In this document: piece after piece, positions 24,974 through 36,765 of the stretch | Layout of the letters: each line of letters starts with the position of its first letter | Position numbering within the stretch: position 1 is the first letter of the stretch | Source of the DNA: Gamarada debralockiae | Lineage: Eukaryota > Ascomycota > Leotiomycetes > Helotiales > Hyphodiscaceae | Direction of reading: 5' to 3' | DNA length: 64,000 bases | Assembly (NCBI GenBank): GCA_002803225.1 | Contig: NXFV01001303.1 | Span: 24,572-88,571, forward strand | Translations under genes and position numbers: made by a program | Notes under the pieces: model-generated | The model's input: the letters and a program-made list of their open reading frames with translations, nothing else | What the model was told of the DNA's origin: nothing | Database searches by the model: none

Positions 24974-25784
24974 ATGGATTCACCAAAATATGCAGCATTA
25001 ATTGTCTCGAAGACACACTACAAGACCTTCCAATGGTCAAAAAATTCTGTGCTCTTTTTCATCCCGAAGAACATCCCTGCTGGGAAATATCCGGTGATGG
25101 TGAAGTTCTATGGAGGATACTTTGTATGCCTATTTTCAGGTCTCTATTCATAAAAGTCTGATAGCGTTAGTGTACCGGTGCATCAGAGTACCCTGGTTGG
25201 TTTTGCGAATGGGTACTGGAGTACTGCATCCACCATTCTGCCATGATAATTGGGGTCAATTACCGCTTCTACCTGAGTCCAACGGCTTCGATATCACGCA
25301 AGATGTCGCGGATTTCTGAGAATAGTCACGAAGCAAGCTTCACGAATATCTCCAGAGCTCTGCGCCCGGTATCAAAGCCGATCTGTCCAAAATAATCGCG
25401 TATGGAGATAGCGCAGGAGGGTACCTAGCAATTTATTCTGGATTTACCCAACCCGCCATCAAAGCAGTGATTGCCATGTACCCAGTCACTGATCCACGAG
25501 CAATTAGGGGAAACCAGGAGTATCCTTCTTCTGCCTTTGAAGCCTATCTAAAGGGGATGAAGTCAGGGAGGATAGTCACATCTGTGTTTCCCCCAGAAAG
25601 ATTAGAATTGGGTCCTTTGCTAGCGCAGCAAAGTCGTACGATGGTGATCTTTAGGGTACAAAAAAGTCTGCTGCAGATGAAGTCCGTAGAGGAGGTACCT
25701 TACCTGTTGATTTTACATGGAGATGCTGATTCAGTGGTTTCTGTCGAGGGAAGCATCCAATTCAAGGAAAGCGCAGCATATTAA
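24974..25784 (+). pseudogene. Alpha/beta hydrolase-fold protein, degenerate
   Basis: ATG 24974 opens a segment (MDSPKYAALIVSKTHYKT, then NIPAGKYPVMVKF) typical of fungal alpha/beta hydrolase_3-like esterases. The oxyanion-hole motif, normally HGG, reads YGG (about 25,110). The frame is then lost for about 150 bases. It resumes with LLPESNGFDITQDVADF and a TGA where Trp is expected, then IIAYGDSAGGYLA (25,395-25,433) carrying the nucleophile elbow G-D-S-A-G, and later LILHGDADSVV, which fits the catalytic-Asp region. The His of the triad cannot be placed. With the mutated HGG motif, the in-frame stops and the frameshift it is almost certainly non-functional. It sits at the edge of a RIP block. 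Confidence 0.75.
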
Positions 25785-26244
25785 AGTGCTCATCCCAGAA
25801 ATCCAGACTCACCCAATCACTCCTCCAATCCACTCATTCTACTGTGCCGTCTAAATTCTCAGCCCCCAAAATCGATTTTAGTATCATCAATTCCGTTCAC
25901 CTTCGATGTATGTCTTAAGAGATTTTGGGAGATTTTAATTCCACTTAATTGGTGGGAGACAATGAGGTTAACGAAAAGTTTTGCTTTCCTATATCCCTCA
26001 TCCTCTGCTCTCTTCTAACGGCGTGCTACTAATTAATTTTTAGATCTCGAAGTAGTCAGTTTGCTAATCAACCGCGTTTGATCACTGCTCTTCCTCACGT
26101 TCCTCTATCATGTGTATCAAGATCGGAATCCCGTGCTTGTGTAAACATACTACTCCAGAAGTCAATTTATTATTCTCTATTCATTATAAGGTCTTTTCCA
26201 TAGTCCTGGACCTTTGAGGAATCAAACCGTACTGTACTGAGGCT
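25785..26244. other. Intergenic, nothing recognised
   Basis: Normal composition without a sustained open frame or any RNA-like or repeat structure that I could see. Confidence 0.5.
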
Positions 26245-26523
26245 CTACAACTCTCCACGAACAGTTGTCAAAAGATCGAGAAAGCCGCGGGGAGTTTTCG
26301 CTTGGGCATGGCCGATCACAAGTAAATAGAAAGCATTTAAGCTAAGTATAACTGACCTTTTATATGTTCTCGAGCTTGCATACGGAGTACTTCGAACATT
26401 ATCCCATTTCACCGTTGTCATGTTTTGGGTATGATGGGATTTCAATTTCAAGCTATAGGAAATGCTGCTACATGTAGATGGTGTTGAGACCATTGATGCA
26501 CCTAAGGGTGTTGAACCCAACAA
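26245..26523 (-). pseudogene. Unassigned minus-strand frame after unknown pseudogene
   Basis: A 92-codon minus-strand frame follows the unknown pseudogene upstream in the same orientation, after about 20 bases. It contains no domain I recognise (LGSTPLGASMVSTPSTC, later RGFLDLLTTVRGEL). It may be a downstream exon of that pseudogene in another frame, or chance. Confidence 0.2.
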
Positions 26524-26544
26524 GAAAACAATAAAGAGTTTAGA

Positions 26545-27315
26545 TCAAACTGAGTAGATCTGTTCCAAGGTTTTCTCCTTAGCCACCTTAATTTTCACCG
26601 TCGTTTGGATGGCCCCAATATCCCAATACTCTTCCAACTCATAATCTTCTGCTAACCCCTGGAAATGAACACAACATTTTTCCACAGCTCCCTCTGCAAT
26701 CTTCATTTCAGTATTATCACAGACCTATACACGGACAATATCGCCCTCAAAGAAACCTCCATCCGGCTATTCCATCGTTACCCGTTGCCCGATCAAACCC
26801 AAGGCATAAAGGGTCTTCGTACGTATAGTCGTAGGGTCCTTTTGAAGCTGTGAGCCCCCCTGTTTCTTGAAATCATCACGTAACTGGAGACGGTGCTTAG
26901 CGAGTTCTTTCCTAGTCGAGATAAGGTCATTCCCGCGATTCTCTTTCTTGTCTTTGTCTTCCTCCAAAAGAAATCGACTGTAGGCCACTGGTAGCCACTC
27001 GAAAGTACAGTAGACGCTAGGAGCTCGAGGTTGTAATCCCAAATCGATTTGGTGGGCTCCATCTAGCCCTACGAGGAGCTTTCCAGTTATAGGTTCAGTT
27101 ATAAAGTAAATCCCCTTATTAGTAGGCGCCTAGGTTGGATTCGTAGCATATGGTTGAAGTGTCACCCTTTTGCCTGCACTATGTCCACCACATGTCGGTA
27201 GGGACGTCGAGGCCGATTCCGGTGAAGGAAGTGGAGGGGGATCTTGAGTTGGCTTCGTGGCTTGCGTTGACCAAGCAGTTGCCCAAAGCCAAGCATCTGT
27301 GAAAACCCAAGCCAT
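26545..27315 (-). pseudogene. Unknown protein, pseudogene with RIP-type stops
   Basis: From ATG 27315 one minus-strand frame reads through for about 257 codons to TGA 26547. It is interrupted only by three TAG codons (near 27130, 26766 and 26728), each where CAG or TGG is plausible. Legible pieces are MAWVFTDAWLWATAWSTQ, GIYFITEPITGKLLVGLDG, TFEWLPVAYSRFLLEEDKD, FEGDIVRV and KCCVHFQGLAEDYELEEYW. The long coherent frame shows this was a real protein of about 255 residues. I do not recognise the family. A short Trp-rich N-terminus could be a signal or membrane segment, but it is not strongly hydrophobic. Confidence 0.55.
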
Positions 27316-27383
27316 AATGGAAGATATAAGATAGAATCGAAATAGGAGTTCAAGGAAGTGGCCGAGTTACTCTGGATCGTCAA

Positions 27384-28800
27384 TAAGTATTTTGATTTCA
27401 GGGCTTATCTTGACGCGAATACAAGACTAAAGTGCAAAGGGTTAACTCTTTTTGTACCCCACGTTTGAGCCGCAAGGTTCTGACTCAGGAAGATACACGT
27501 CAGCAGAGAAAGGTGCACCAGACTCGACCGATTAATAGAAGGGTTAAGGAAGTTCCGCGATTAGACTCGATGGCTTGCATGACGGCGCAGCCGTCAATTC
27601 CATTTCTGATGGATGCAGGGCGTAAACGTCCAGGACAATTGGAACGAGGCGTAGTGATGTGGACCAATCCAGTTGGCTTACAGAAGAGCGGCATTTCGGT
27701 GGTAGCTCTTACGCTATTCACGAACATAAAGGCTAACATCTCAACTATTAAGGCTCTTCAAACCTGAACACAAGTAATTATAGAGACTCTAAAAATAGTC
27801 TTTCAAAGAAAGATACCAAATAAGGTAATAAAAAGTTAATTTCCAGGTTTGAACGTCTATACTACTACTAAGCGACAGGCTAACCTTCTGTAATCTACAG
27901 CCAGAGCTATCGAGTCAAGAGTACAGCAAATCTGGAGCGTCTTATAGAAGCGGCTTAAAGGAACTACAGCAAACCCACTTCAATTATTACTGGGTTTGGA
28001 GCTGCGTAAGGGTATCTTATCTTAATTAGTATACGATATACTGACAATACATAGTGTGCATGTTGGCGTCTTGGCTGTGTTCATCTACGTTGTAAAGACT
28101 GTTCAATAGAAGCTAAAAAAGAGGTAAGTCAACACTATCAGGATTAGAGAGTCAAACGCTAAGGAGAACGAGAAGAAATTATTACTGAGATGGTCCTGTG
28201 TATGGGATTTTTACACCTTTTCGTGTGCGGTGGACTATAATACATACATGTGGTGGTACTGGCGGTATGAAGATGGATGTGGAAAGTTGCACCGACGTGC
28301 GTTGTGCCCATACCTTCTGCGGAAACTGTGAGATAGAGCAATTTTACCCTTGTATTTAGCAAGCAGCACTTACTTCGTCTCCCCGCATACCGGAGTCATT
28401 TTAGAAGCGGAAAATGCCAAAAGTCTTTGCTTTGGCAATTGCCCGACCCAGTCGACCAACCCTCTTGCTAGCTGATCCCTGTTCGAGTAGTTCGTTTTTC
28501 TAGAGTGTCTGCCACCCTGCAGCCCTCAACCTATCAGCGCTCCTCCAGTTCACTTGATCAGCTTTATGTGGTAACCATCCATTTCTTTCATTCACCGCAG
28601 CATAGGTGAGCAAACCTCCAGCTGTTATGTGGCTGTCATTGCTATTTCAGTTGGCGAATAATTCAATGCTCTTACTCTACAGCCGATCGTGATCACCGAG
28701 CTGCACTGGAGTTGGCCGAATGAGATTTCGTCACTTCAAGCGTGTTTGATCACTTCACTATTTGTTATAAATTCTGATGACTGACCTCCTTGAAGCACTG
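27384..28800. other. Unassigned stretch with short open frames
   Basis: Composition is intermediate, with a RIP-like dip at 27,780-28,130. Overlapping frames of 70-110 codons on both strands (27,432-27,767 plus; 27,500-27,739 and 28,159-28,362 minus) carry no recognisable domain. A plus-strand piece at about 27,870-28,020 reads RAIESRVQQIWSVL then KRLKGTTANPLQLLLGLELR, which looks like a helical transposase or regulator tail. I cannot place it. Confidence 0.3.
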
Positions 28801-31800
28801 TTACTCCATTGATCTCAATACATAGATCAGACCAAGTAAAAGCGGGTGACAAGGGAGTTGTGTATAAGCCCCGCTGGCTTACTAGGATAATTCATGACTG
28901 GCACGAGTACTGCTTAGTCCAAGTACTTATTACTGCCCTATCTATGAATAAATTCCGTTTAGGACGGTTTGGTTTATCCTCAGGAAGTTATAAAAGAGAA
29001 GTTATACTAATTTATTACAAGAGTATATTTCCCCCTTTATTAAATTAACCTATCTCTCTTATTATTATTAACTATAGAGTTAAATATATTAAAGTAAGAT
29101 TATTATATTACTGTTCTTTTCTATTCTAACTAAAACCGTCTATAGGCCCGAGTAGAGAGATCTAGAATAGTAGTAAAGAGCTTATCGAAGGTAGACTAAA
29201 GACAGAGGAACCTAGGTACAAAAAAACGATCTCGTGTATAAGTAAATTGAATTATTTCAGCGGGGGACCTACTAATAATAATTAGTACTATAACCGCGCT
29301 CCCTAGAGTTAGCCGAGGGAGTACAAGTGTCCCCAGTACGGATATACTCAGTGCGAGAAATGTAGTATTATTGCACAATATAAGGTAGTTCTAGTATAGC
29401 TCTACATAAGTATTCTTATATCCTAAGCAGGTAATATTACTAATAGTTAATAAACTCAGTATTGTACTTAGAGTTAGGAAGGTAGGGGGTTGGAATATAC
29501 GACTAAACACTGTCCTAAATATTCTTATACTCACTGTGATACTTGTATAAGATTAACAAGGGATAATACGGTAATTCTTCTTGGAAAACCCGTAAATCGA
29601 GGAGTATGATATATCCCTTCGTTTTAGGAGGTTACATTACCTAGTTCTAGGAAACACCGAAGAGCCTCTACTAACTATAAACATAAAAGAAGAGGTATTA
29701 GTAGAAGAGTCCAGAACCCGGGTAATTTTCAACTAGAAGAATAGGATATTTCTTCCTATAGCCAAATTTTATCTACTTCTACTCAGCGTTCAATTGAACT
29801 TCCTACTTCGTCCTATTTCGCATCTCCTATATATGAATCCCCGCCTATATTAAACCAATCGTAAAAGGTTTAACAATCTCCCCCAATTGGACTCAGTGCT
29901 TTGTGATCGTATGTAAGGACTACATCTCATGACCACATCCTATGACCACTTCCTAAGTTAGGCGTAATAGTATACCTCTATCCTAATATAAGATAATAGA
30001 AATACCTGTGTGGTTTCTAAGGATCGAGGATGCAGAGACAGTGAGTTCACGTCTACAGAGCAACGAGCAGGGCTGCTTCGTGGCATGTATGTTCGCGAGC
30101 CCCACTTAATTAACTGAGCACCCGCAGCTTGAAAATACCCCTACGTTTTACGAAGGCCCCTGTACTATCTTGCTTCTGTATAAAGCCAATTAATGCAAGT
30201 AGTACTTGCATAGAATAGATTGCTCATAGATTATATTTTAGATGTTAAAGCAGCATATTTCAATACAGTTCTCCAAGGCAGTTATTCTTCTCGTCTCCAG
30301 AGTAAAGGGGACGACTTGTAACGGCCTCAACCACAGAATGTATAAGGAGAACCCTCTAGAAAGACTATGGATTGCATTATATTTAATCGTGCTTTATACA
30401 ATACCTGGAGTGTAGTCAAATCTGCTGTGTTCAACAAGATTATTACGTTCTAAGCTGAGACTAATCTTTCCTTCTATGTTCAGTCCTCATTCAAAAATTC
30501 ATCCATATCTGCTTCAGAAGTCGCGTCGACATATAATTAATAATAAAGGCATATATCAAGAATCTATCTAGACAAACAGTATAAGTCTCTGCGTCGCACC
30601 ACACGATGTCAGCCGGCTGCAGAGATCAGGAGATTTGACTACACATTTGCAGCAACGGAGGATAATTGCATTTAATTTTTTTCCGGGTACAATTCTCGTA
30701 TTCTAGCTAGGTCTCTGGACACTACAACCTATTAGTGAATAATTACGTACTTTAATTAGTCGTTATACCTTAATCTTTCTGATTTTATAGTTATAGTAAC
30801 CTTACCTAGACTTCCTATAGGCCTTCCTTCCGCGCAGCGGTATAGCTACGGAGATATCTCTATTCGCGATTATAGAAGTTACTAGCACTATATTTATACG
30901 TTCGCTCGTCTAAGCTATTATTCTAAAACAGTTAGTAATATCTAAGAGTAAGGATATATTTCTTATATTCCGTAGATCGCGAAGCTAATTAATAATTTTT
31001 AGGACTCTCTATTCGCTTTGGCAATAACAATTAATTAAGCTTTTATCGGCGTTATAGGTTATATTCTAGTAAAGTAGATAGTCTCGGGTAGTATTACTAT
31101 TTATCTCGGAAGTTCCTAGTTAGTATATAAAATCTAGAGAATCTTAGGTCGTAGCTATAGCTCCTAAATCCCCGCTAGTATCCGTTTTAATCCCCTAATT
31201 CGGGCTTATCTAGAGAGCGAAGAGGTTCCTATAGAATTGTATCTACTATTCTATTACGCCCTATTTATAGTATTTCGTAAGGTCCTTAGAGTTAATAATA
31301 TTTATATTATTAACTACTACTACTGTAATAATACTATTGAAATAATTAATAACTTGATCTCTATAGTAAATAGTAAAATATATAGTTTTTCTTGCGAATT
31401 CAGAGGATATAATACTTCTACTCTATAAGATAGATTCTTTAAGATCTAGGCTATAAACGAGATGAGTTCGCAATAAAAGTAGTCCCTAGGCTCAGGTTTT
31501 ATGATTTGAGTAGTAGTATAGTCGAAATAGAGCAGGCTTCTATATATTAAAGTACTTATCTACCCCTTAAGACTATTAGAATAAATGAAGTGAAATTTCT
31601 TCTATTATATAGACTCATTTGTCTACCCTAGTTAGAATATCTTTATATAGTAATAGCTATAGATACTAACCTTAAATTACTCTATAATATCTAGAGCTCT
31701 TGTTTCCAGTAAAACTATATCCCTATCGACCTAAGGCTAGTTAGAAGAATCAGGTTTATATGAATAGTAATAAATAGTTATACTTCAATTATAAGTACCA

Positions 31801-34740
31801 GTAGTCACGGCCCGTAGTAACAACGCTTCTCTACTATTGACTTTAGGCTTCTTATAAGACAGCGGGTTCAAAATCACTCTGTATTCTACGATAGTTCTAT
31901 GAATAGAGAATATCTCTTGATTTTAAGCAGCTTAATCCGAATTCACAAGTAAATTAATACCTAGATATTATACCGTACTAAATCTCGGAATTAGTTTAGA
32001 CCTTATAATATCCCGAATAGCTAAACTTATAGCGTCTAAGTCTCTATATTACTACTTTGACTAGCTATTTTGATTTCCGTTTCTTTTACTTCTTCTATCT
32101 ATATACTAAGAAGTGCCCTCTCTATAATAGCTTGTACCGCGAGAGAATCGGATATAGCTTTAATAACGAGACAAGTAGGATCACGTTTATATAAGCTAGA
32201 AGCTCGTATAGTCTTAGTATTATCTATTAAGAAGTCGAAATAGACTTTATTGCCTATACAAATATATTTAGGCTAGGCAATTATCGATATTATAGAGTTA
32301 GTTTCGTCCAGGTAGTCCTTAAAATAAACGCAGTCTAATCCAAGCTAGGCACATCTTTCACAGGGTTCTATGCCCTTGTATCTAAGATAACCGTTTTGAT
32401 ATCATATATATATTAGAGTAAAGTTCCTTAAATCTAGAAATATTATACTGTAAGGCCATTCTAAGATAACACCAGAAGAGGGTTAAGCCTCTAGGGGTAC
32501 AATTATATAGAGACTTTCTCTAGGTAAGGTCAAGGGAATTAATAATTACAGATTACTAGTAGGATTTAAACTCTCGGAGAACGTCCTCTATATAGAGGTT
32601 CTAAGGGAGGAAGAGGTACGCTGCTTTGCTCTATAGACTAAGATTAATAAATATTTTCGAAAAGGCTAACTCCTTAATTACAAGAAATCGTACAAGGAAG
32701 TTTCATTACCTTGACTCTAGAGTAGTTATTCTATATATACATTTAATCTCGAGAGTAGTACAGAAGATATATAACAGCTTCTTAGTATCGCATTTTGTCT
32801 TTCACAAGCAGCCTATCATATACTTAGCGACTATAATAAGGATAGAACAACAGAACACTAGCTATAAATACTATTTAGAATTAGAACATATAAGTATTAC
32901 ACTATATAAGAAACAAGTCAGTCTTTGGTATTATTACTACTATTAGGCTTCAAAACTCACGGCCATATTAACTCGTCTTTTTGGATAGTTCTTGTATGTA
33001 ACTAGCTTTATTATTGGAGTTACTATGTCAATACACAAACTCAGGTACTAGGAAGTTTAGATTAAAAGAAAAGAAGATCTAGATTAATGGAAGAGTAGAA
33101 GTAGGCGAATAAATACACAGATCTTTATGCCTGTACTATGTGGCATTCGCAAGCCACTGGAACTACCTAGCTAGTATTATCCGCGTTCATCAGATAAGCT
33201 CGATAGGGACTACTAAGTATGCCACACACGTACCAAGCCTTATAAGTTCAGTAGAAGTCCTACAACTACGACCTAAGCTCTAAATAGATATGTACGAAAG
33301 ATACTAGAATAACTTGTTTAAGAAATAATAAATAAATTAGCTAGTGGAATTTCCCTGATCGAGAATTGTTTACTTATTGAGTATTACACTAGGAAGTTAA
33401 TAAGTTCTTTTTTTAGGGTAAGTCAGAAGTAGCCCGCTAATCTAGGTACGAGGATAAGACTACACTAAGCTCCCTATCAAATGCTCCTTGACTAGAATAC
33501 CTACTACTCTAGGTTAGCTTAGTACACTATTATCTTAGATTCTAGATACTAAAGATACGCCTATATTACTTATAGGGATTATTCCCTCGGTTTTACCTAG
33601 TCCGTATTTATCCCTTTTTCATAGAATCTTGTGAGTAGGTCCAGGCTTTCTATTCTACACGCCACCTAGCCTAAAATATTCCACCGAAGCTAAGTTTCCT
33701 TCCGGCATAGAAACCTGCTCGTTACTAGCCGATAACAGCCTATATACTAAACGAGCAGGGTCTCTTTAGATAAGGGTCAGGACTTTGAAGCGATTACAAG
33801 TTATATAAGAGCTATTGGCAGAGATAGATACTTGATGGAGGAGGATAAAACACAGAAAATAATAAGACTAAGAGTACGTTTTATCTACTTGCTTCTTGCT
33901 CGAAGTCGACCCAAAAAATAGAATAATTCGTCTTATACTCATTGATATATACATTGTTTGAGTGGTACAAATATGCTACTTTCATACAGACTAAAGGCAA
34001 AGCAGGAATTAATATAATAATACTCCCCCCCCCCCCTTCTTTGCAAACTCAGACCTGATGTCTTCCTTACAATAGCTTCCGCCCATAGACGACATATCTG
34101 GAATCATATTAACTATCAGCTTAGAGATTAGGTAGAAAGTGCTTACATAGGAAAGTAGGCATAGATATTTCGATTCCTGATCTCTTCCCTAACATAGCCT
34201 AATAAGACTTATACTTCTTCCCTTAACTATTGTGAGTAACAGGTCAAGAGCGCCATACTAAAGCCTTCAAGTCCCATAAGTATATTCTCATAGTTCTACT
34301 ATCCTAGAGGTCTAATTAGCTATAATTTGCTACTAATAATTATCAAAACAAAGTTTCACAAAGGCCTAATCAGAAAAAAACAACTATACTAAGTTTTTTC
34401 AACTTTCGATCTTTTAGCCACGGATTCTATAGCTACTTATATTTGACTTCAATGATATCCTCAAAGCCGGCTGCCTCTAGTTCCGACTTATACCATTTGG
34501 CGCTATCTATCGGTCGTCCGTGTTTTCGACTAGCTTTAACTAAAAGATCAGACTATTCATACAACTACGGCCCGTCTAAGTCGCTATTAAACAGAATTAG
34601 GAAGCATACATCTGTTACTTCGATCTAGCCCCCTAGGGCAAGATATCTAGGAGGAGTAAGTATACATATAGATAAAGTAACAATAGTAAAGTACAAATAA
34701 ATATTTAAGGTCCGAAAGTAAGGATTTTGAAATCTTACTT
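28801..34740. repeat. RIP-degraded AT-rich block
   Basis: About 6 kb of TA-rich, CA-poor sequence with stops in all frames, interrupted by a less mutated patch at about 29,990-30,680. Open frames of 60-106 codons (31,237-31,428 and 32,626-32,946) lack motifs. Probably one or more old transposable elements; the class is unresolved. Confidence 0.6.
34025..34036 (+). repeat. Poly-C run of 12
   Basis: An uninterrupted run of 12 C lies inside a TA-rich RIP block. It is a slippage-prone homopolymer, and its length may be an assembly estimate. Confidence 0.95.
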
Positions 34741-35702
34741 AAATCCTTGCTCAAAAAATCGTCCCTAGTTCTCGATTGAACTAGCCAGCCCACGGATATA
34801 GATGAAGTCGAAGAGTTGAGAGAATATCTAAGGGTCTTTAACGTCGTCGACCTGGAACGTAACGTTTGGTAGGACGAACTCTAGCTGGATAGGGCTGAGA
34901 TCAACGCCGAACACCTCTGCGTTGGGGTTCTCATCAGCGAATTGCATTGCCCAGATCCTGGTCCCCGTACCAACATCAAGCACCCTGTGGATTTCGTCTA
35001 TATTAAGAGGAGAGGCGAATAATTTGTTGTCGAAGGTGTGGGCAAAGAGTGTATGTTGAAAATCCAAACGATTTTTCTCAGGTTCATCGTTCGGAAACAC
35101 GTACTTCTCGGCATGATATGCATGGTAGGTTCTCCCGTTTTCCTTTCGATGTGTTTTGATACTAGAGTCGATCGATGTAGTCGAGCTCCCATCATCGTTG
35201 TGTTCGTATGCCGAATCGTCCTCTCCGTATGCTGAATCGTCCTCGCCGTATGCCGAATCGTCCTCTCCGTATGCCCACTCGTCGTCACTATTAACAGGTG
35301 AGTCGTTGCCATCATTAACTTCAGGCTCAATCAAGGCTTGTGGTGGTTGCGGAGAGATTGGACTTAGGATATTCGCAGTGGATGTGCTGGTTCCGAGAGA
35401 GGAGGTAGGATCATTATCCAGACTATGAATATCGAGAGGATTCGGTTTTGAGGGTGCTATTCCATCACAGAATCATCAATATCAACAACGAAAATGGCCA
35501 AGCAACATAAAGTTTCTGGATGTCTGGTCGGATTCGCACCTTGTTGGCTTCTAGCTTCACGTCCGCTGCCGTCGGTGCTCACAGCGGGGCCGTTGTTGCG
35601 CTGAGGGCTTTCCCAAGCTCCAATGAAGTCCTCTGTCGAGTATACTGGATCTCTTGGGTATTCACGGTCTAAAAACTGGCCATCGTCACCGGCTTCCTTC
35701 AT
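34740..35702 (-). pseudogene. LaeA-like SAM methyltransferase, RIP-damaged
   Basis: Exon 1 starts at ATG 35702. A GTGCGA...ATAG intron (35539-35457) restores the frame into a Pro/Ser-rich segment and an acidic repeat (AYGEDDS x3). Then comes the hallmark of fungal LaeA-like/TAM methyltransferases: ENGRTYHAYHAEKYVFPNDE, DFQHTLFAHTFDNKL, SAM motif I VLDVGTGTRIWAMQFADE (usually GTGTGIW, so Gly is replaced by Arg), motif II VFGVDLSPIQ and VTFQVDDVKDP. The next codon is TAG (34830) where the family has Trp. The frame continues IFSQLFDFIYIRGLASSIEN with a second TAG, again at a conserved Trp, then GRFFEQGFK, and dissolves into the RIP block. Members often act as secondary-metabolism or developmental regulators or enzymes. 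This copy lacks a usable C-terminal half. Confidence 0.85.
35215..35279 (-). repeat. 21-bp coding repeat (AYGEDDS)
   Basis: Three near-identical 21-bp units with TATGCCGAATCGTCCTCTCC-type sequence on the plus strand encode A-Y-G-E-D-D-S tandemly on the minus strand, with partial units on each side. They expand the disordered acidic N-terminal segment of the LaeA-like methyltransferase relic. Confidence 0.85.
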
Positions 35703-35709
35703 TCTCAAA

Positions 35710-36246
35710 GCTCTTGGTAGTCCTTGATGTCGTCGAAAGTAAACAAAGAGAAAAGAAGCTCCTGCAACTCTGCTGCAGCTGCATGCTTTACAGCGAATTA
35801 AATGCAGCTACTGAGATCATCGTCAGGGACCCTCCGTCAATAATTCCCCGCTGACCATTGACAGGGGAACACTTAGAGACGAATGTCAACCCCCCTAAGC
35901 CAAAAGTAGAGATTACTGATACGGCGGAATGACTTGGGTTTGGCTCAATAGTGGCGTTATGAAAATGTTGACGTGACACAGAACGTTTAAAGAATTGTAT
36001 TAATAGCAAACGAGCAGAATTGAAAACTCCCCCAATAAATGGAAGCGGATTTGGCATATTTTCCTGTGCAGACCTCCTCGACTTTGTTCGAAGTCAATTC
36101 ACACCTTGCCGCCTTTACTTGACGTGATTTGATGTTCCTAAGATCGATTTTGTAGGCGCGATATGCGTCGATTAGCGTCATGCAAGAAGGAAGCTAAGCA
36201 AGGAGGGCTGCAGGAAGTTCGAGACGGCTAAGCCACAGGCCGCCAG
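35710..36246. other. Intergenic region upstream of methyltransferase relic
   Basis: Normal composition. Short frames on both strands (up to 89 codons) show no domain. This should contain the promoter of the minus-strand methyltransferase relic, but no element can be named. Confidence 0.4.
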
Positions 36247-36590
36247 ACCACCCAACTTTCGCTCGTCTAAGCGACAGACCGCAGAATTTTTAATCACCAC
36301 CCAACTTTCCCTCGTCCAAGCGACAGACCACAGATTTTTACATCACCACCCAACTTTCCCTTTGTTCCAAGCGACAATCCACCAATTTTTTCATCACCAC
36401 CCAACTTTCGTTCGTCCAAGCGACAGATCACAGATATTTTCATCACCACCCAACTTTCCCTTCGTTCAAGCAACAGTCCACAGATTTTTTCATCACTACC
36501 CAAACTTTCGCTCGTCCAAGCGACAGACCACAGATTATTCCATCATCACCCAACTTTCCCTTTTGTCCAAGCAACAGACTACGACTTGCA
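36247..36590. repeat. Minisatellite, about 7 units of 49-51 bp
   Basis: Units begin with CCACCCAACTTTC and continue with a CGTCCAAGCGACAGACCACAG-like core, then a T-rich stretch and CATCA. Unit starts are 36248, 36297, 36346, 36397, 36446, 36496 and 36546; the last is shortened. Unit lengths vary between 49 and 51, so the array cannot keep one reading frame. It ends about 175 bases upstream of the ATG at 36766 and could lie in the promoter or 5' leader of that gene. Confidence 0.9.
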
Positions 36591-36765
36591 CCAACAACCC
36601 ACACCCAACCGACGTCGACCAAGCGACGGATTACGATTCTCCAACAATCATACCTCCTGGCCCTTCGTCAAAGGTTACCGACCCAGAATTTTCGTCTGAT
36701 TGTGCGATCGGGCAGCAACCTCCGAGCAACCGACAACGTTTTTGTGCTGACAACACGTGACATCT

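Noticed and set aside
30235..30300. DVKAAYFN-like peptide resembling a Copia reverse transcriptase
   Set aside because: The sequence after it does not follow the expected reverse transcriptase order, and no second motif (YVDD) or integrase piece was found.
34828..35428. Open frames opposite the methyltransferase (AESSSPY repeats on the plus strand)
   Set aside because: They mirror the acidic 21-bp repeat of the minus-strand gene and have no independent support.
36247..36590. CRISPR-like regular repeat array
   Set aside because: Units are contiguous with no unique spacers of constant length, and the DNA is eukaryotic; it is a minisatellite.
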